NCBI RefSeq assembly: GCF_900142785.1
Contig: NZ_FRCD01000003.1
Span: 124,001 to 188,000 of the forward strand
Direction of reading: 5' to 3'
Length of the DNA stretch: 64,000 nt
Origin: Chryseobacterium carnipullorum
GTDB taxonomy: Bacteria; Bacteroidota; Bacteroidia; Flavobacteriales; Weeksellaceae
Shown: positions 53,868 through 63,357 of the stretch, in pieces
Layout: each line of letters opens with the position of its first letter
Position numbering within the stretch: the first letter of the stretch is position 1
The notes under the pieces: model-generated
What the model was told of the DNA's origin: nothing
Databases searched by the model: none
The model's input: the letters and a program-made list of their open reading frames with translations, nothing else
Position numbers and translations under genes: made by a program

Positions 53868-56800
53868 ATGAAAAAAAAATCGACACTAAAGATTTTTGCT
53901 GCAGTCTTTTGCATTGCATCGTCTCATGCTTTTTCGGGAACTATTCTTGTCCCCAAGCTCCATGAGAGAATTACTGAGCCTGATCATAGAATACCCTTGC
54001 CTCCAAGCATTTATGATCTTGATCCACTTATCGCCATTTCACAGAATGTGAATGAAAAGGGATTAGTTACAATGAAAGGTAACTTTCAAAAGCCTAATAC
54101 TGCTGGAGATGTAAAGGTAACCATCAAGTACAAAGATGCTCAAAATAACTGGGTATCTGTATGGTGCAAAACCTTTGCAGGCAATTATGATTACAATGAG
54201 GATCTTACCGCTAATTTCGAGCTTCCTGAATCAACTTCGAGTACTCACTCTGTAAAAGTTGAACTCAGTTCAGACGCAAGCATTACCAATTGGCAGTCCA
54301 TCACATGGGAAAAAACAGTCAAGCACTATAAAAAGGCCAATTATACCTATGGAAACTGCGATTTAGATGAAAACCAGTATACTCTTCTCTTTACCCCTAA
54401 AAAAGACGGAACTGTTTTATATAACTCCAATGGATCTGTTTCGGGAGTTAAAGACAGGGTAACTTCTCAACATCTGACAAAAAAATTAGATAATATTGTT
54501 TTGTCTTTTCAGGGTAATGCAACATTGGATAATTCCAATACCAACTCACCTATTATTAATATCACCAATCCCAACAGTCTTTCCACGATCGCCAGTTCGC
54601 AGAAATTTATCTACCAGGATAGTGATACGAGTCCCTTTGAGTTTTCCTATCATGATCCGGTATATATGTTTGCCGGAAAATTCTCAAATGAAAGTTTTTT
54701 CATTAATTTCAGCAACTGGTTCCTACCTCCTGAAGAGGGTGGAGAACCCTGGGGCAGGGGTTATTTAGACTTTACAAATTCTAATGCTCTTCTTAACAGG
54801 TATTATAATCTCTACAATTACATCAATGAAAAGCTGGGGGATGTTTTTACCAATCAGCAACCCGTTGTCATTGTTATCAGTAAAGTCACCGGATTAAGAG
54901 TCTATAAAGGCAACGGACAATACATTTCTCTTACGGCTACAAGTAATTATAATACAACTAATGATTTTGGCTATCCTCCACTTAATAACAAACAAAGAGG
55001 GCCTGGTTCGGAAAACTTTTCGTTAAGCAATACTTCTCAGGCTTCATTGTATGGTGTTGGTGCTATTCGCAACAGAAAAGTCATCAATAGCTGGAACGGT
55101 CCATCAAGACCTTTGATCGATATAGAAACCGAAATCAATAAATTTATAAAATATGTAGGCCTTTTCGGAAACCCTACCACAGAAGACTGCCCAACTACCT
55201 GTTACACTATAAATCCGGGTGCGGAATCTGATCACGCAGACTGGACCAAAGCTCCCAACAGTTATATTTTCACAGGAAAAGATAACAACGGTAACAGCAT
55301 TGACGGTTTATACATTCCTGTCAAGAAAGCCCATGCGATGTGGAAAAGCGGTGGGGAATTTATGAAAGATGACAATGAAAATTATACAGGTATTCCTGCC
55401 GGAACAGAAGCTGCAGGTTTATACTGGGAAGATGAAGCAGGTCTTATAAAATCCGTATCCCTTGAAGGCTCAGGAGAAAATGCGAGGATTAAAGTGATGA
55501 TCAATAAATTACTTACCGGAAATGCATCAGTTTCCTACAAAGTAAATAATGAAATATATTGGACATGGCATGTTTGGGTAACCGATGATCCTACAAACGG
55601 AAGCGATTATCACCTTGGTTTCGAAAAAGATAAGGATGGACATCCCGTTACAGACTGGAAATGGATGGACAGAAACCTGGGGGCAACCAATGCAGGATTT
55701 CTGGGAAATAACTGGCATAAATCTCAGGGACTGCAGTACCAATGGGGAAGAAAAGATCCTTTTCCTGCTTTAGTATATAAAGACGGTACCATGTATGAAA
55801 TTACCGGAGAAGTAGGAAAGATCAGAAATGAAGGAGCCGTTACTCTACCTGCAGGGTCATCAAAAATGCCTGTGAAATTCAGAGGCAGTTTGTATTCTGC
55901 TCAGGAAAATACAGGGTCCGACACTCCCAATGGAAATATCAGGTATTCTATAAAAAACCCGATCAATCTTATTATTCCGCCACTATATATAAAGAAAAAA
56001 GGGGAAACAGTTAACAATAATGATGAAGATATGTTTGTACAGAATGATAATAATTCCTGGTACCTACAGCGCCGTACAACCTGGTTCTCTAAAAAGAAAT
56101 ATAAGGTTTTTGATACCTCAAATTCTTCATTGAATGTTTCATGGGACCTTTGGGGTGACACCCGTGGTGGTAAAGTGAGCAACAATAACTCCAGCGATAC
56201 TCTTGTTGCCAAAGAAAGTATGCGTTATGCTATGAAATCACCCTATGATCCATGCCCTTGCAACTGGAGAGTACCTTCCTACTATGCTACTATAGGTACT
56301 GCGAACAGCTCATCTCCTTGGGGAAGATTGGGAGGATCAGGCGATGAAGACAGTTTCACGTCTAACCCAGGAACCTCATCAACCAGATTTAACGGAATCA
56401 AGATATATCCGGGAATAGGATTTGATTTTAAAGGAGTTTCCGGACGCGATTTAGGACTTATTCCTATTAACGGAAACTATGAATATTACCCTAACAACGT
56501 TACAATCACAGGTGTTGCAGCAGCTTCTGCTTCAGGACTTGTAAAACCTAGCCTTTTATATCAGGATGGCTCATCGGACGGATCTTTAGGATCTTCAACT
56601 TTTTCCAGCGGATCGGGAGCAGCACCATGGTACGGACCCAGAGGTTTATCCTATATCTCCGATCCCGCGAATATCAAAGAACCGCCTTACTTCGGATGGT
56701 ATAGAATTGCCTCTACATCTCATGATGGTAACACACACGAAACATCAGGAATACGATGTATTAAGGATCCTAACAATGCTTATATGCCTGCTGTATTCGC

Positions 56801-58769
56801 TACGGAATTCATCAGTACTCCATCGGAAGAGTATACCCTTCCGACTTTAAAAGAATGGACGAAAAGCCCTAACAGTTATGTAGAATATACAAACAGTAGT
56901 TTAAATGTAGCAGAAGCTGAAAAAGACCGTATCATTGAAATTCCTTTGAGTAAAGCCTATGCAATGCACAAGCTGCATCTAAGTACTACGGGAGATTTTC
57001 CATCAGGAAATATTAAATCTGCATCTGTAGTATGGACCACCAATGTCAATTTGATTCAGAACATAGAAATCATTGACGGAACAAAAGAAACTGCCAAATT
57101 AAAAGTTACTTTAAATCAAAACCAATCCGGTAACGGTGTTGTAGCTTTCCATTTGGGTGATTCAGGACAGTGGGCCAATGGCAAAATGCAGGATCCTGTT
57201 ATCTGGAGCTGGCATATCTGGTCTCCGGAAACAGCGGTATCATCATTGGATTATGAAACGGAGACTTTATCTAACGGAGGTATCATGAATGTTGCGAACA
57301 CTGCATTTATTAATCCTGTAAAAAGTATAGGCGCTCCACTGAAAACTACTTTTATGGACAGAGATTTAGGAGCATTAATGCGTTTTCCAGATGAGCCGGT
57401 AGCCGGAGCAAGTTATAACTATAGCTTTATTCCGCAGATCAGCAAAAGTGGAGGATTGCATTTCCAATGGGGAAGAAAAGACCCTCTTCCGGTTTTCTTT
57501 AATCCCGGGGGAAATTATAATTTTGTGACAGGAATTACTTTAACACAGTATGCAGGTATGGCCAGATATACCATTCGTGCACAAAATGGCGCTATCAATA
57601 ATGGGATAATTCCTTATTCCGGAATTATAGATGACAATTCTTATAAGGCAAATTATTCCAAGGAATATAGTGTAGATTATTCTTCGGTTTTATCTTCTGC
57701 AGATTCTAAAAAGGATAAGATTAAAAAGATATTGCAGTATTCGGTCAATAATCCGCTGTATTACCTATACCAGAATCCTTCTACAGAAACCAATCAATTC
57801 AAGAAAGTGAAAGACTGGATTTCAGATGAAACCGGACAATTTACAGACAGATGGGGACATGGTTCAGTAAAATCGCCTTTTGATCCTTGTCCTGAAGGAT
57901 GGAGAGTTCCGGATACCTTTTCTGCCGCCGTATATTCTACAATGCCACAATTATCTAATTTTTACAATTATTGGTCATTCTCTCATGGAAATAATCCATG
58001 GTATTACAATGGATATCAAACTTCAACGAAGTATGGATTGGCACCAGCAGCGGTATACATGGCAAAAAGAGACGCCTATTCTCCTGCTAACCAGTTTTAT
58101 CCGGGAAGTATCTCTTCAATCTCCTACTATCCTGCTACAAGATTTGGATTTGTATTTAATAACAGCAGATTCACAATAGGCAACTTTGCAAATAATGGAA
58201 TAAGAGGTTTTCAGGGAGGAAAAGATCTTACATTAGTCACAGCTGACGGTACAAGCAGATTGAGATTTAATCAATCCGGAATATGGACAGCTTCTCCTTC
58301 TGATGTTTACTCAGGAGCGGGTATAGGAATGATTTTTGATATTGCATCTTCAGGAGAGTTTAACTTCCAGACAGGATATCCGCACTATCCGCAGGCAGCA
58401 ATGTCATGTCGCTGTGCCAAAATTCAATATGACGGAAATGGCAATGAGATAGGAAGATATGATCCCAATGCTGTTGCTGTCCCTAAAGATGCATTAAAAA
58501 AAGCGTCTAAAACTTTTGCTAAAACAAAAATTGAAGAAATTGTTGCAAAAGATAAGTTTACAGTATTCCCGAATCCGGTGAAAAGTGTTCTTTACATAAA
58601 ACCTAATGATGTCAAGGAATACTATTATCAGATTTACAACATGTCCGGACAACTGGTAAAATCGGGTAAGTTTGAAAATGAAAAAACGGATCTTTCTTCT
58701 TTAATATCTGGAGCATATCTGATGAGAATTAACAACTCTGAAGTGCTTGTAAAAATTATTAAAGAATAG
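53868..58769 (+). CDS. Large secreted protein with T9SS type A sorting domain
   Basis: The 1633-residue protein has a signal peptide (basic start, hydrophobic LKIFAAVFCIASSHAFSG). An N-terminal region of unknown type (about 30-450) is followed by two homologous modules (about 457-965 and 996-1515) and a C-terminal sorting domain from about 1563 (FTVFPNPVKSVLYIKP ... SGAYLMRI). Both modules share a KAPNSY/KSPNSYV start, a YWTWHVWV/IWSWHIWS strand, MDRNLGA/MDRDLGA, QYQWGRKDPFP/HFQWGRKDPLP and SPYDPCPCNWRVPS/SPFDPCPEGWRVPD. The last resembles Bacteroidetes FISUMP-type domains. The protein is expected on the cell surface or released; some T9SS cargo is anchored to LPS. Function is unknown. Confidence 0.85.
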   Translation: MKKKSTLKIFAAVFCIASSHAFSGTILVPKLHERITEPDHRIPLPPSIYDLDPLIAISQNVNEKGLVTMKGNFQKPNTAGDVKVTIKYKDAQNNWVSVWCKTFAGNYDYNEDLTANFELPESTSSTHSVKVELSSDASITNWQSITWEKTVKHYKKANYTYGNCDLDENQYTLLFTPKKDGTVLYNSNGSVSGVKDRVTSQHLTKKLDNIVLSFQGNATLDNSNTNSPIINITNPNSLSTIASSQKFIYQDSDTSPFEFSYHDPVYMFAGKFSNESFFINFSNWFLPPEEGGEPWGRGYLDFTNSNALLNRYYNLYNYINEKLGDVFTNQQPVVIVISKVTGLRVYKGNGQYISLTATSNYNTTNDFGYPPLNNKQRGPGSENFSLSNTSQASLYGVGAIRNRKVINSWNGPSRPLIDIETEINKFIKYVGLFGNPTTEDCPTTCYTINPGAESDHADWTKAPNSYIFTGKDNNGNSIDGLYIPVKKAHAMWKSGGEFMKDDNENYTGIPAGTEAAGLYWEDEAGLIKSVSLEGSGENARIKVMINKLLTGNASVSYKVNNEIYWTWHVWVTDDPTNGSDYHLGFEKDKDGHPVTDWKWMDRNLGATNAGFLGNNWHKSQGLQYQWGRKDPFPALVYKDGTMYEITGEVGKIRNEGAVTLPAGSSKMPVKFRGSLYSAQENTGSDTPNGNIRYSIKNPINLIIPPLYIKKKGETVNNNDEDMFVQNDNNSWYLQRRTTWFSKKKYKVFDTSNSSLNVSWDLWGDTRGGKVSNNNSSDTLVAKESMRYAMKSPYDPCPCNWRVPSYYATIGTANSSSPWGRLGGSGDEDSFTSNPGTSSTRFNGIKIYPGIGFDFKGVSGRDLGLIPINGNYEYYPNNVTITGVAAASASGLVKPSLLYQDGSSDGSLGSSTFSSGSGAAPWYGPRGLSYISDPANIKEPPYFGWYRIASTSHDGNTHETSGIRCIKDPNNAYMPAVFATEFISTPSEEYTLPTLKEWTKSPNSYVEYTNSSLNVAEAEKDRIIEIPLSKAYAMHKLHLSTTGDFPSGNIKSASVVWTTNVNLIQNIEIIDGTKETAKLKVTLNQNQSGNGVVAFHLGDSGQWANGKMQDPVIWSWHIWSPETAVSSLDYETETLSNGGIMNVANTAFINPVKSIGAPLKTTFMDRDLGALMRFPDEPVAGASYNYSFIPQISKSGGLHFQWGRKDPLPVFFNPGGNYNFVTGITLTQYAGMARYTIRAQNGAINNGIIPYSGIIDDNSYKANYSKEYSVDYSSVLSSADSKKDKIKKILQYSVNNPLYYLYQNPSTETNQFKKVKDWISDETGQFTDRWGHGSVKSPFDPCPEGWRVPDTFSAAVYSTMPQLSNFYNYWSFSHGNNPWYYNGYQTSTKYGLAPAAVYMAKRDAYSPANQFYPGSISSISYYPATRFGFVFNNSRFTIGNFANNGIRGFQGGKDLTLVTADGTSRLRFNQSGIWTASPSDVYSGAGIGMIFDIASSGEFNFQTGYPHYPQAAMSCRCAKIQYDGNGNEIGRYDPNAVAVPKDALKKASKTFAKTKIEEIVAKDKFTVFPNPVKSVLYIKPNDVKEYYYQIYNMSGQLVKSGKFENEKTDLSSLISGAYLMRINNSEVLVKIIKE

Positions 58770-58792
58770 TATTTTAAGTAATATGAAACTTG

Positions 58793-58820
58793 AACCGCCT
58801 CAGTTTTGAGGCGGTTTTTT
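58793..58820 (+). terminator. Terminator after the T9SS cargo gene
   Basis: A 10-bp GC-rich stem (58793-58802 paired with 58807-58816, AACCGCCTCA) with a GTTT loop runs into a T-run. It lies 24 bp after the stop codon. Confidence 0.9.
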
Positions 58821-59104
58821 GATGAATTAAGAATATTTTAATCTTCAATTTTAATTTTTTCATTTATAGTTTGTAATTTTATATAGGCATTTTGAGTTTG
58901 GATTATTATTTTTTAATGGGAATTCATCCGGAAACTGCAAGTATCAGTCATTTTGAATATGATTTTAAGCATATTTTAATATTAAATATTGTTAAAACTG
59001 ATTGGCTTTTCAGCAAAAACTATATTTTTGCATAGTTATCGATTTAATCTATTGAATTTGAAAATAATTTAAACGAAATAAATAATTATAAACCAATTAA
59101 AATT
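58821..59104 (+). other. Intergenic region upstream of carbonic anhydrase
   Basis: Apart from the promoter at 59002-59030 nothing is recognised in this AT-rich region. A 41-codon frame from 58917 runs through the promoter and looks like chance. Confidence 0.5.
59002..59030 (+). promoter_or_regulatory. Promoter of the carbonic anhydrase operon
   Basis: TTG (59002-59004) and TATTTTTG (59023-59030) are 18 nt apart, a close match to the Bacteroidetes consensus. Transcription would start near 59037, about 68 bp before the first gene. Confidence 0.75.
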
Positions 59105-59773
59105 ATGTCACAATCGTACGAAGTTATTTTCGAAAACAACAGAAAGTGGGTAGAGTCTAAAATCTCACAAGATCCTGAATTCTTCCATGAGCTTGCAAAA
59201 ACTCAAAATCCTGATTATTTGTACATTGGATGTTCAGATAGCAGGGCTACAGCGGAAGAGATCATGGGAGCAAAACCTGGAGAAGTTTTTGTCCACAGAA
59301 ATATTGCTAATGTCGTTAATACTTTAGACATGAGTTCCACAGCGGTCATTCAATATGCTGTAGAACATCTAAAAGTAAAACACATTATCGTATGCGGACA
59401 TTATAACTGTGGCGGTGTAAAAGCAGCGATGACTCCTCAGGACCTGGGATTATTAAATCCTTGGTTGAGAAATATCCGGGATGTTTACAGATTGCACCAG
59501 GCTGAATTAGATTCTATCGAAGATGAAGGAAAACGTTATGATAAACTTGTGGAACTTAATGTTCAGGAGCAATGCATCAACGTGATCAAAATGGCTTGCG
59601 TACAGGAAAGATACATCATTGATGAGCATCCTGTTGTACACGGCTGGGTATTTGACCTTAGAACAGGTAAGATTATTGATTTGGAGATCGATTTTGAAAA
59701 AATTCTGAAAGACATCCAAAAGATCTACAACCTTACAAGTTCTGATTGGGTAATGAGCAGAAAAACAAAATAG
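59105..59773 (+). CDS. Beta-class carbonic anhydrase
   Basis: It interconverts CO2 and bicarbonate with zinc. The 222-residue cytoplasmic protein has the zinc ligands Cys43 (GCSDSRA, with Asp45), His99 and Cys102 (GHYNCGG), and HRNIANVV. It is the first gene of a group with a SulP transporter and a second carbonic anhydrase. The long second half (YIIDEHPVVHGWVFDLRTGKIIDLEID) is typical of the bacterial CynT/Can type. Confidence 0.96.
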   Translation: MSQSYEVIFENNRKWVESKISQDPEFFHELAKTQNPDYLYIGCSDSRATAEEIMGAKPGEVFVHRNIANVVNTLDMSSTAVIQYAVEHLKVKHIIVCGHYNCGGVKAAMTPQDLGLLNPWLRNIRDVYRLHQAELDSIEDEGKRYDKLVELNVQEQCINVIKMACVQERYIIDEHPVVHGWVFDLRTGKIIDLEIDFEKILKDIQKIYNLTSSDWVMSRKTK

Positions 59774-59794
59774 TTTTTCTAAAATGAATGTAAG

Positions 59795-60094
59795 ATGAAA
59801 TTCTGGAGTATTATTGTATTGACCTTTTTCCTAAACTTCACAGCACTGCCAGGCATTGCTGTTGTTGCCGGCTGGGATCTTGTAAGGACCAATGTAATAA
59901 TCAATGAAGAGGAACCTCATTCTCACCCATCATCTTTTATTGTTTACGAAAAGACCCTTCCTAAACCTTTAGACGTATTTGATTACGTAAAGTTTTCAGA
60001 ACCTGATCTTCAGGGTGTGTCTTTTGAGCTGATAGATGATTCTTTTCATCTGTCTCCCCTACTCACCATATTTTCTCCGCCTCCGGAAGCTTAA
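59795..60094 (+). CDS. Small secreted protein between carbonic anhydrase and SulP genes
   Basis: The 99-residue protein has a signal-peptide-like start (SIIVLTFFLNFTALPGIAVVAGW), then an acidic/His segment EEEPHSHPSS and a Phe/Pro-rich tail with SPPPEA. I do not recognise a domain. The EEEPHSH patch could bind a metal such as zinc in the periplasm, but that is speculation. It lies 21 bp after the carbonic anhydrase and 141 bp before the transporter. Confidence 0.65.
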   Translation: MKFWSIIVLTFFLNFTALPGIAVVAGWDLVRTNVIINEEEPHSHPSSFIVYEKTLPKPLDVFDYVKFSEPDLQGVSFELIDDSFHLSPLLTIFSPPPEA

Positions 60095-60235
60095 TTTTTA
60101 AGTATAGTTAGATTTTTTAATAGTATTCATATCAAAACTGATATCGGGTACGTGTGCTTTTAAATTAAATTTCCAATCTTTTATAATTGATTATCTAAGG
60201 ATAGATCAGTCGGTTATAGTATTTTTCAAAACATT

Positions 60236-61828
60236 ATGAAAAAAACATCATTCATAGGAGGAATCAAGGAGAATTTCCCTTCAGGACTCGTTGTATTCTT
60301 AGTAGCGCTTCCATTATGTCTGGGAATCGCTTTAGCATCCGGAGCTCCCCCTTTGTCCGGCATCATCTCTGGTATTGTAGGAGGATTAGTGGTAGGGTTT
60401 CTCAGTAATTCAAATATATCAGTTTCAGGTCCGGCTGCCGGACTTACCGCCATTGTTTTAACCGCTATTACAGATCTCGGAGCATTTGATCTTTTTCTTT
60501 GTGCCGGAATCATTGCGGGACTTATGCAGCTGATCTTAGGATTCGTCAGAGCAGGAAGTATATCCAATTATTTTCCTAATAATGTGATTGAGGGAATGCT
60601 TGCTGCCATCGGAATTATTATTATCTTAAAACAAATCCCTCACGCCATGGGATTCGACAAAGATTACGAAGGGCATGAATCTATTTTTGACAACGGACTC
60701 AATTTAGGATATTTCACGGAATTATTCGGAGCGATACATACTGGAGCGATCCTGGTAACCCTGTTTTCAGTAGGTATCCTTATTGCATGGGATAGAATTA
60801 CGGTTTTAAAAAGAATGAAAATGCTTCCCGGAGCATTGGTAGCAGTAGTGGCAGGAATACTTCTTAACGAATTATTCAAACTGTCCGGAAGCTCTTTGGC
60901 GATTGGTACACAACACCTCGTTTCGCTACCTGTTCCTAAGTCATTGGATGATTTCAAAAATCTTGTTACGATGCCTGATTTTAATGGATTCACCAACCCT
61001 AAGGTATGGATAGTCGGGGCAACCATTGCCATTGTAGCTTCTATAGAAACACTGCTTTGTATTGAAGCATCAGACCGATTAGATAAACAGAGAAGAATTA
61101 CCGACACGAATCTTGAGCTTAAGGCGCAGGGAATCGGAAACCTGATCAGTTCATTTATAGGAGGGCTTCCTATGACTTCTGTAGTGGTAAGAAGTTCCGC
61201 CAATGCCAACTCAGGGGCCACATCAAAATCATCGGCCATGATCCACGGTCTGCTTTTACTGGTATGCGTGCTGACCATTCCCTTTATATTGAACCTTATA
61301 CCGCTGGCTACACTAGCAGCAGTATTGATTCTTGTAGGGTACAAACTGGCAAAACCTGCCACGTTCAAGCATTTCTGGCATCTGGGTAAATTCCAGTTTA
61401 TTCCGTTTGTCGCTACGGTAGTCGCTGTAGTAGCTACTGACCTTCTCAAAGGAGTAGGTATTGGTCTGGCTATTTCCGTATTTTATATCCTTCAGGGAAA
61501 TATGAAACGGGCTTATTATCTTAGCAGAGAAAAACTGGATGATGCAGACGGGATTAATATTAAGCTTGCCGAGGAAGTTTCTTTCTTAAATAAGGCAGCA
61601 ATAAAAAAGACTTTGAAAAATATCAAGTCCAATTCTACCGTGATTATTGATGCAAGAGGGACTTCATATATTGCGACGGATGTACTGGAAATGATCCAGG
61701 ATTTCGCCAATATACGGGCAAAAGAAGAAGACATCAATGTGGAACTGTTAGGCTTCAAAACTTCATACAAAGACTATGAAACAAACGAAGATTCTCACAT
61801 TCTGATCACACACAAAAGAGCAATGTAA
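60236..61828 (+). CDS. SulP/SLC26 family anion transporter, probably bicarbonate
   Basis: The 530-residue inner membrane protein has the SulP core (GLVVFLVALPLCLGIALASGAPPLSGIISGIVGG, then SVSGPAAGLTAIV). It has about twelve or more membrane spans and a C-terminal STAS domain (SFLNKAAIKKTLKNIKSNSTVIIDARGTSYIATDVLEMI). SulP proteins carry sulfate, bicarbonate or other anions. Two flanking carbonic anhydrases point to bicarbonate. It probably shares the promoter at 59002-59030, and the second anhydrase follows after 44 bp. Confidence 0.9.
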   Translation: MKKTSFIGGIKENFPSGLVVFLVALPLCLGIALASGAPPLSGIISGIVGGLVVGFLSNSNISVSGPAAGLTAIVLTAITDLGAFDLFLCAGIIAGLMQLILGFVRAGSISNYFPNNVIEGMLAAIGIIIILKQIPHAMGFDKDYEGHESIFDNGLNLGYFTELFGAIHTGAILVTLFSVGILIAWDRITVLKRMKMLPGALVAVVAGILLNELFKLSGSSLAIGTQHLVSLPVPKSLDDFKNLVTMPDFNGFTNPKVWIVGATIAIVASIETLLCIEASDRLDKQRRITDTNLELKAQGIGNLISSFIGGLPMTSVVVRSSANANSGATSKSSAMIHGLLLLVCVLTIPFILNLIPLATLAAVLILVGYKLAKPATFKHFWHLGKFQFIPFVATVVAVVATDLLKGVGIGLAISVFYILQGNMKRAYYLSREKLDDADGINIKLAEEVSFLNKAAIKKTLKNIKSNSTVIIDARGTSYIATDVLEMIQDFANIRAKEEDINVELLGFKTSYKDYETNEDSHILITHKRAM

Positions 61829-61872
61829 GCTCATTCCAATAATTTTTTTAATTTTAAATAGAAATAAATCAT

Positions 61873-62508
61873 ATGAAAGCACATACACACGAAACTCAAT
61901 CTACAATTACGCCTGAAAAAGCATTAGACTTTTTAAAAGATGGAAATCAGAGATTTGTAAATAATCTAAAAGCAAACAGAGACCTTTTAGGACAAGTGAA
62001 TGCAACGCGGGAAGGACAATGGCCTTTTGCCGTAGTTCTAAGCTGTATCGACAGCCGTACTTCTGCAGAACTTATCTTTGATCAGGGATTGGGAGATATT
62101 TTCAGTATCAGAATTGCCGGTAATTTTGTAAATCAGGACATTTTAGGCTCTATGGAATTTGGTTGTAACGTGGCAGGGTCCAAACTTGTAGTCGTTTTAG
62201 GACATACTAAGTGTGGTGCACTAAAGGGAGGCCTTGACGCGGCACAAATTCAGGAAATGGGAATGGATAATCTGAACCATCTGATTAATCATTTTGACCC
62301 AATTATCAATAACATTATCGAAGAAGGAGAAGAGCGTTCATCAAAAAACAGCTCACTTTTAGAAAGATTAAATCAGCAAAACGTAAAAAGTGCCATCGAA
62401 GACATCCGTGCACAAAGCTCAACACTTAAAAACCTTGAAGATGAAGGTAAAATTAAAATAGTTGGAGCCAACTATGATGTTGAAACCGGAGTAGTAACCT
62501 GGTTGTAA
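61873..62508 (+). CDS. Beta-class carbonic anhydrase, second copy
   Basis: The 211-residue protein has Cys58 with Asp60 (SCIDSRT), and His111 and Cys114 (GHTKCGAL) as zinc ligands. It differs from the first copy in length and in the surrounding sequence (RIAGNFVNQDILGSMEFG), matching the clade often found beside SulP transporters. No signal peptide is visible. It ends the operon; a terminator follows at 62583-62616. Confidence 0.95.
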   Translation: MKAHTHETQSTITPEKALDFLKDGNQRFVNNLKANRDLLGQVNATREGQWPFAVVLSCIDSRTSAELIFDQGLGDIFSIRIAGNFVNQDILGSMEFGCNVAGSKLVVVLGHTKCGALKGGLDAAQIQEMGMDNLNHLINHFDPIINNIIEEGEERSSKNSSLLERLNQQNVKSAIEDIRAQSSTLKNLEDEGKIKIVGANYDVETGVVTWL

Positions 62509-62582
62509 GAACTAAAATTTGCACATTTATAATAAACGGATATAAAAAATCAGATTGGAAATTGATTTTTAAAGCACAAAAG

Positions 62583-62616
62583 AAGACCACCAAAATATCG
62601 GTGGTCTTTATTTTTT
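62583..62616 (+). terminator. Terminator of the carbonic anhydrase operon
   Basis: A 9-bp stem (AAGACCACC 62583-62591 paired with 62600-62608) with an 8-nt loop is followed by TTATTTTTT. On the minus strand it also ends in a T-rich run, so it may terminate pth as well. Confidence 0.85.
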
Positions 62617-62707
62617 GATAAATTTTCTGAACTTAATGACTGTACTCTAATGATAAAGGAAATTAAACAATCTATTCTATCTAGATCCAGAATAAGATAA
62701 TCGTGAA

Positions 62708-63271
62708 TTACTTTCCGTTGAATGCTGACATTGTATTGTTGATACCGGCAAAAACAAAAGACAGGCTGGCTTTCGAAAATTGATCAATTCGCTCACCAAG
62801 TTTTTCAGCCTCCTCTGTATTCCATGTTCCCAGCACATAATCTACCTGACGGCCTTCGGAAAAGTCTGCAGAGATTCCAAATCGAAGTCTTGCATAATTC
62901 TGGGTTTTCAGCATTTCATTGATGCTTTTCAGACCGTTGTGACCTGCATCGGAGCCTTTCATTTTCATTCTCAGGGTTCCGAACGGAAGGGCAAGATCAT
63001 CTGTAATGATCAGTACATTCTCCAATGGGATATTCTCCTTCTGCATCCAGAACTTTACCGCATTTCCGGAAAGGTTCATATAGGTATCAGGCTTCAGGAC
63101 GAAAACTTTTCTTCCCTTGTATTTCCCTTCTGCCATCCAGCCAAAATTGGTTGTATTAAATGAAGCTTCCAGTGTTTCCGCTATTTTCTCAGCTACTTTA
63201 AATCCTATATTGTGGCGTGTATTTTCGTATTCCGGACCTTTGTTTCCAAGGCCAACTATTAAATATTTCAT
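62708..63271 (-). CDS. pth: Peptidyl-tRNA hydrolase
   Basis: Pth releases tRNA from peptidyl-tRNAs that drop off the ribosome. The 187-residue protein shows Asn10, catalytic His20 (YENTRHNIGF), the TYMNLSGNAV segment (substrate-binding Asn), and the conserved Asp in TDDLALPFGT, followed by GSDAGHNGLKSI. Length and motifs are those of bacterial Pth. It is monocistronic as far as visible: its own promoter lies at 63288-63318. Confidence 0.97.
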   Translation of the reverse strand: MKYLIVGLGNKGPEYENTRHNIGFKVAEKIAETLEASFNTTNFGWMAEGKYKGRKVFVLKPDTYMNLSGNAVKFWMQKENIPLENVLIITDDLALPFGTLRMKMKGSDAGHNGLKSINEMLKTQNYARLRFGISADFSEGRQVDYVLGTWNTEEAEKLGERIDQFSKASLSFVFAGINNTMSAFNGK

Positions 63272-63287
63272 TTAGAAATTTTTTGCA

Positions 63288-63318
63288 AAATTAAGCGATA
63301 AAAAATAAAAAAACCCAA
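63288..63318 (-). promoter_or_regulatory. Promoter of pth
   Basis: On the minus strand TTG (63316-63318) and TAATTTTG (63288-63295) are 20 nt apart. The -33 element lies inside the terminator of the upstream gene, and the leader would be about 10 nt. Confidence 0.6.
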
Positions 63319-63334
63319 TCTTACAAAGATTGGG
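63301..63334 (-). terminator. Terminator of the window-edge gene
   Basis: A 9-bp stem (CCCAATCTT 63314-63322 paired with 63326-63334) with an ACA loop is followed on the minus strand by a T-rich run. It lies 23 bp after the stop of the partial gene. Confidence 0.85.
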
Positions 63335-63357
63335 CCTGTATATTTTAAAGATTCTTG

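Noticed and set aside
53617..53871. 84-codon frame overlapping the T9SS cargo start by ATGA
   Set aside because: No recognisable domain, and the likely -7 element of the downstream gene lies inside it.
58917..59042. 41-codon frame upstream of carbonic anhydrase
   Set aside because: It runs through the well-matched carbonic anhydrase promoter and has no recognisable feature.
60664..61449. 261-codon minus-strand frame inside the SulP gene
   Set aside because: Antisense shadow of a well-supported transporter gene; no family features.
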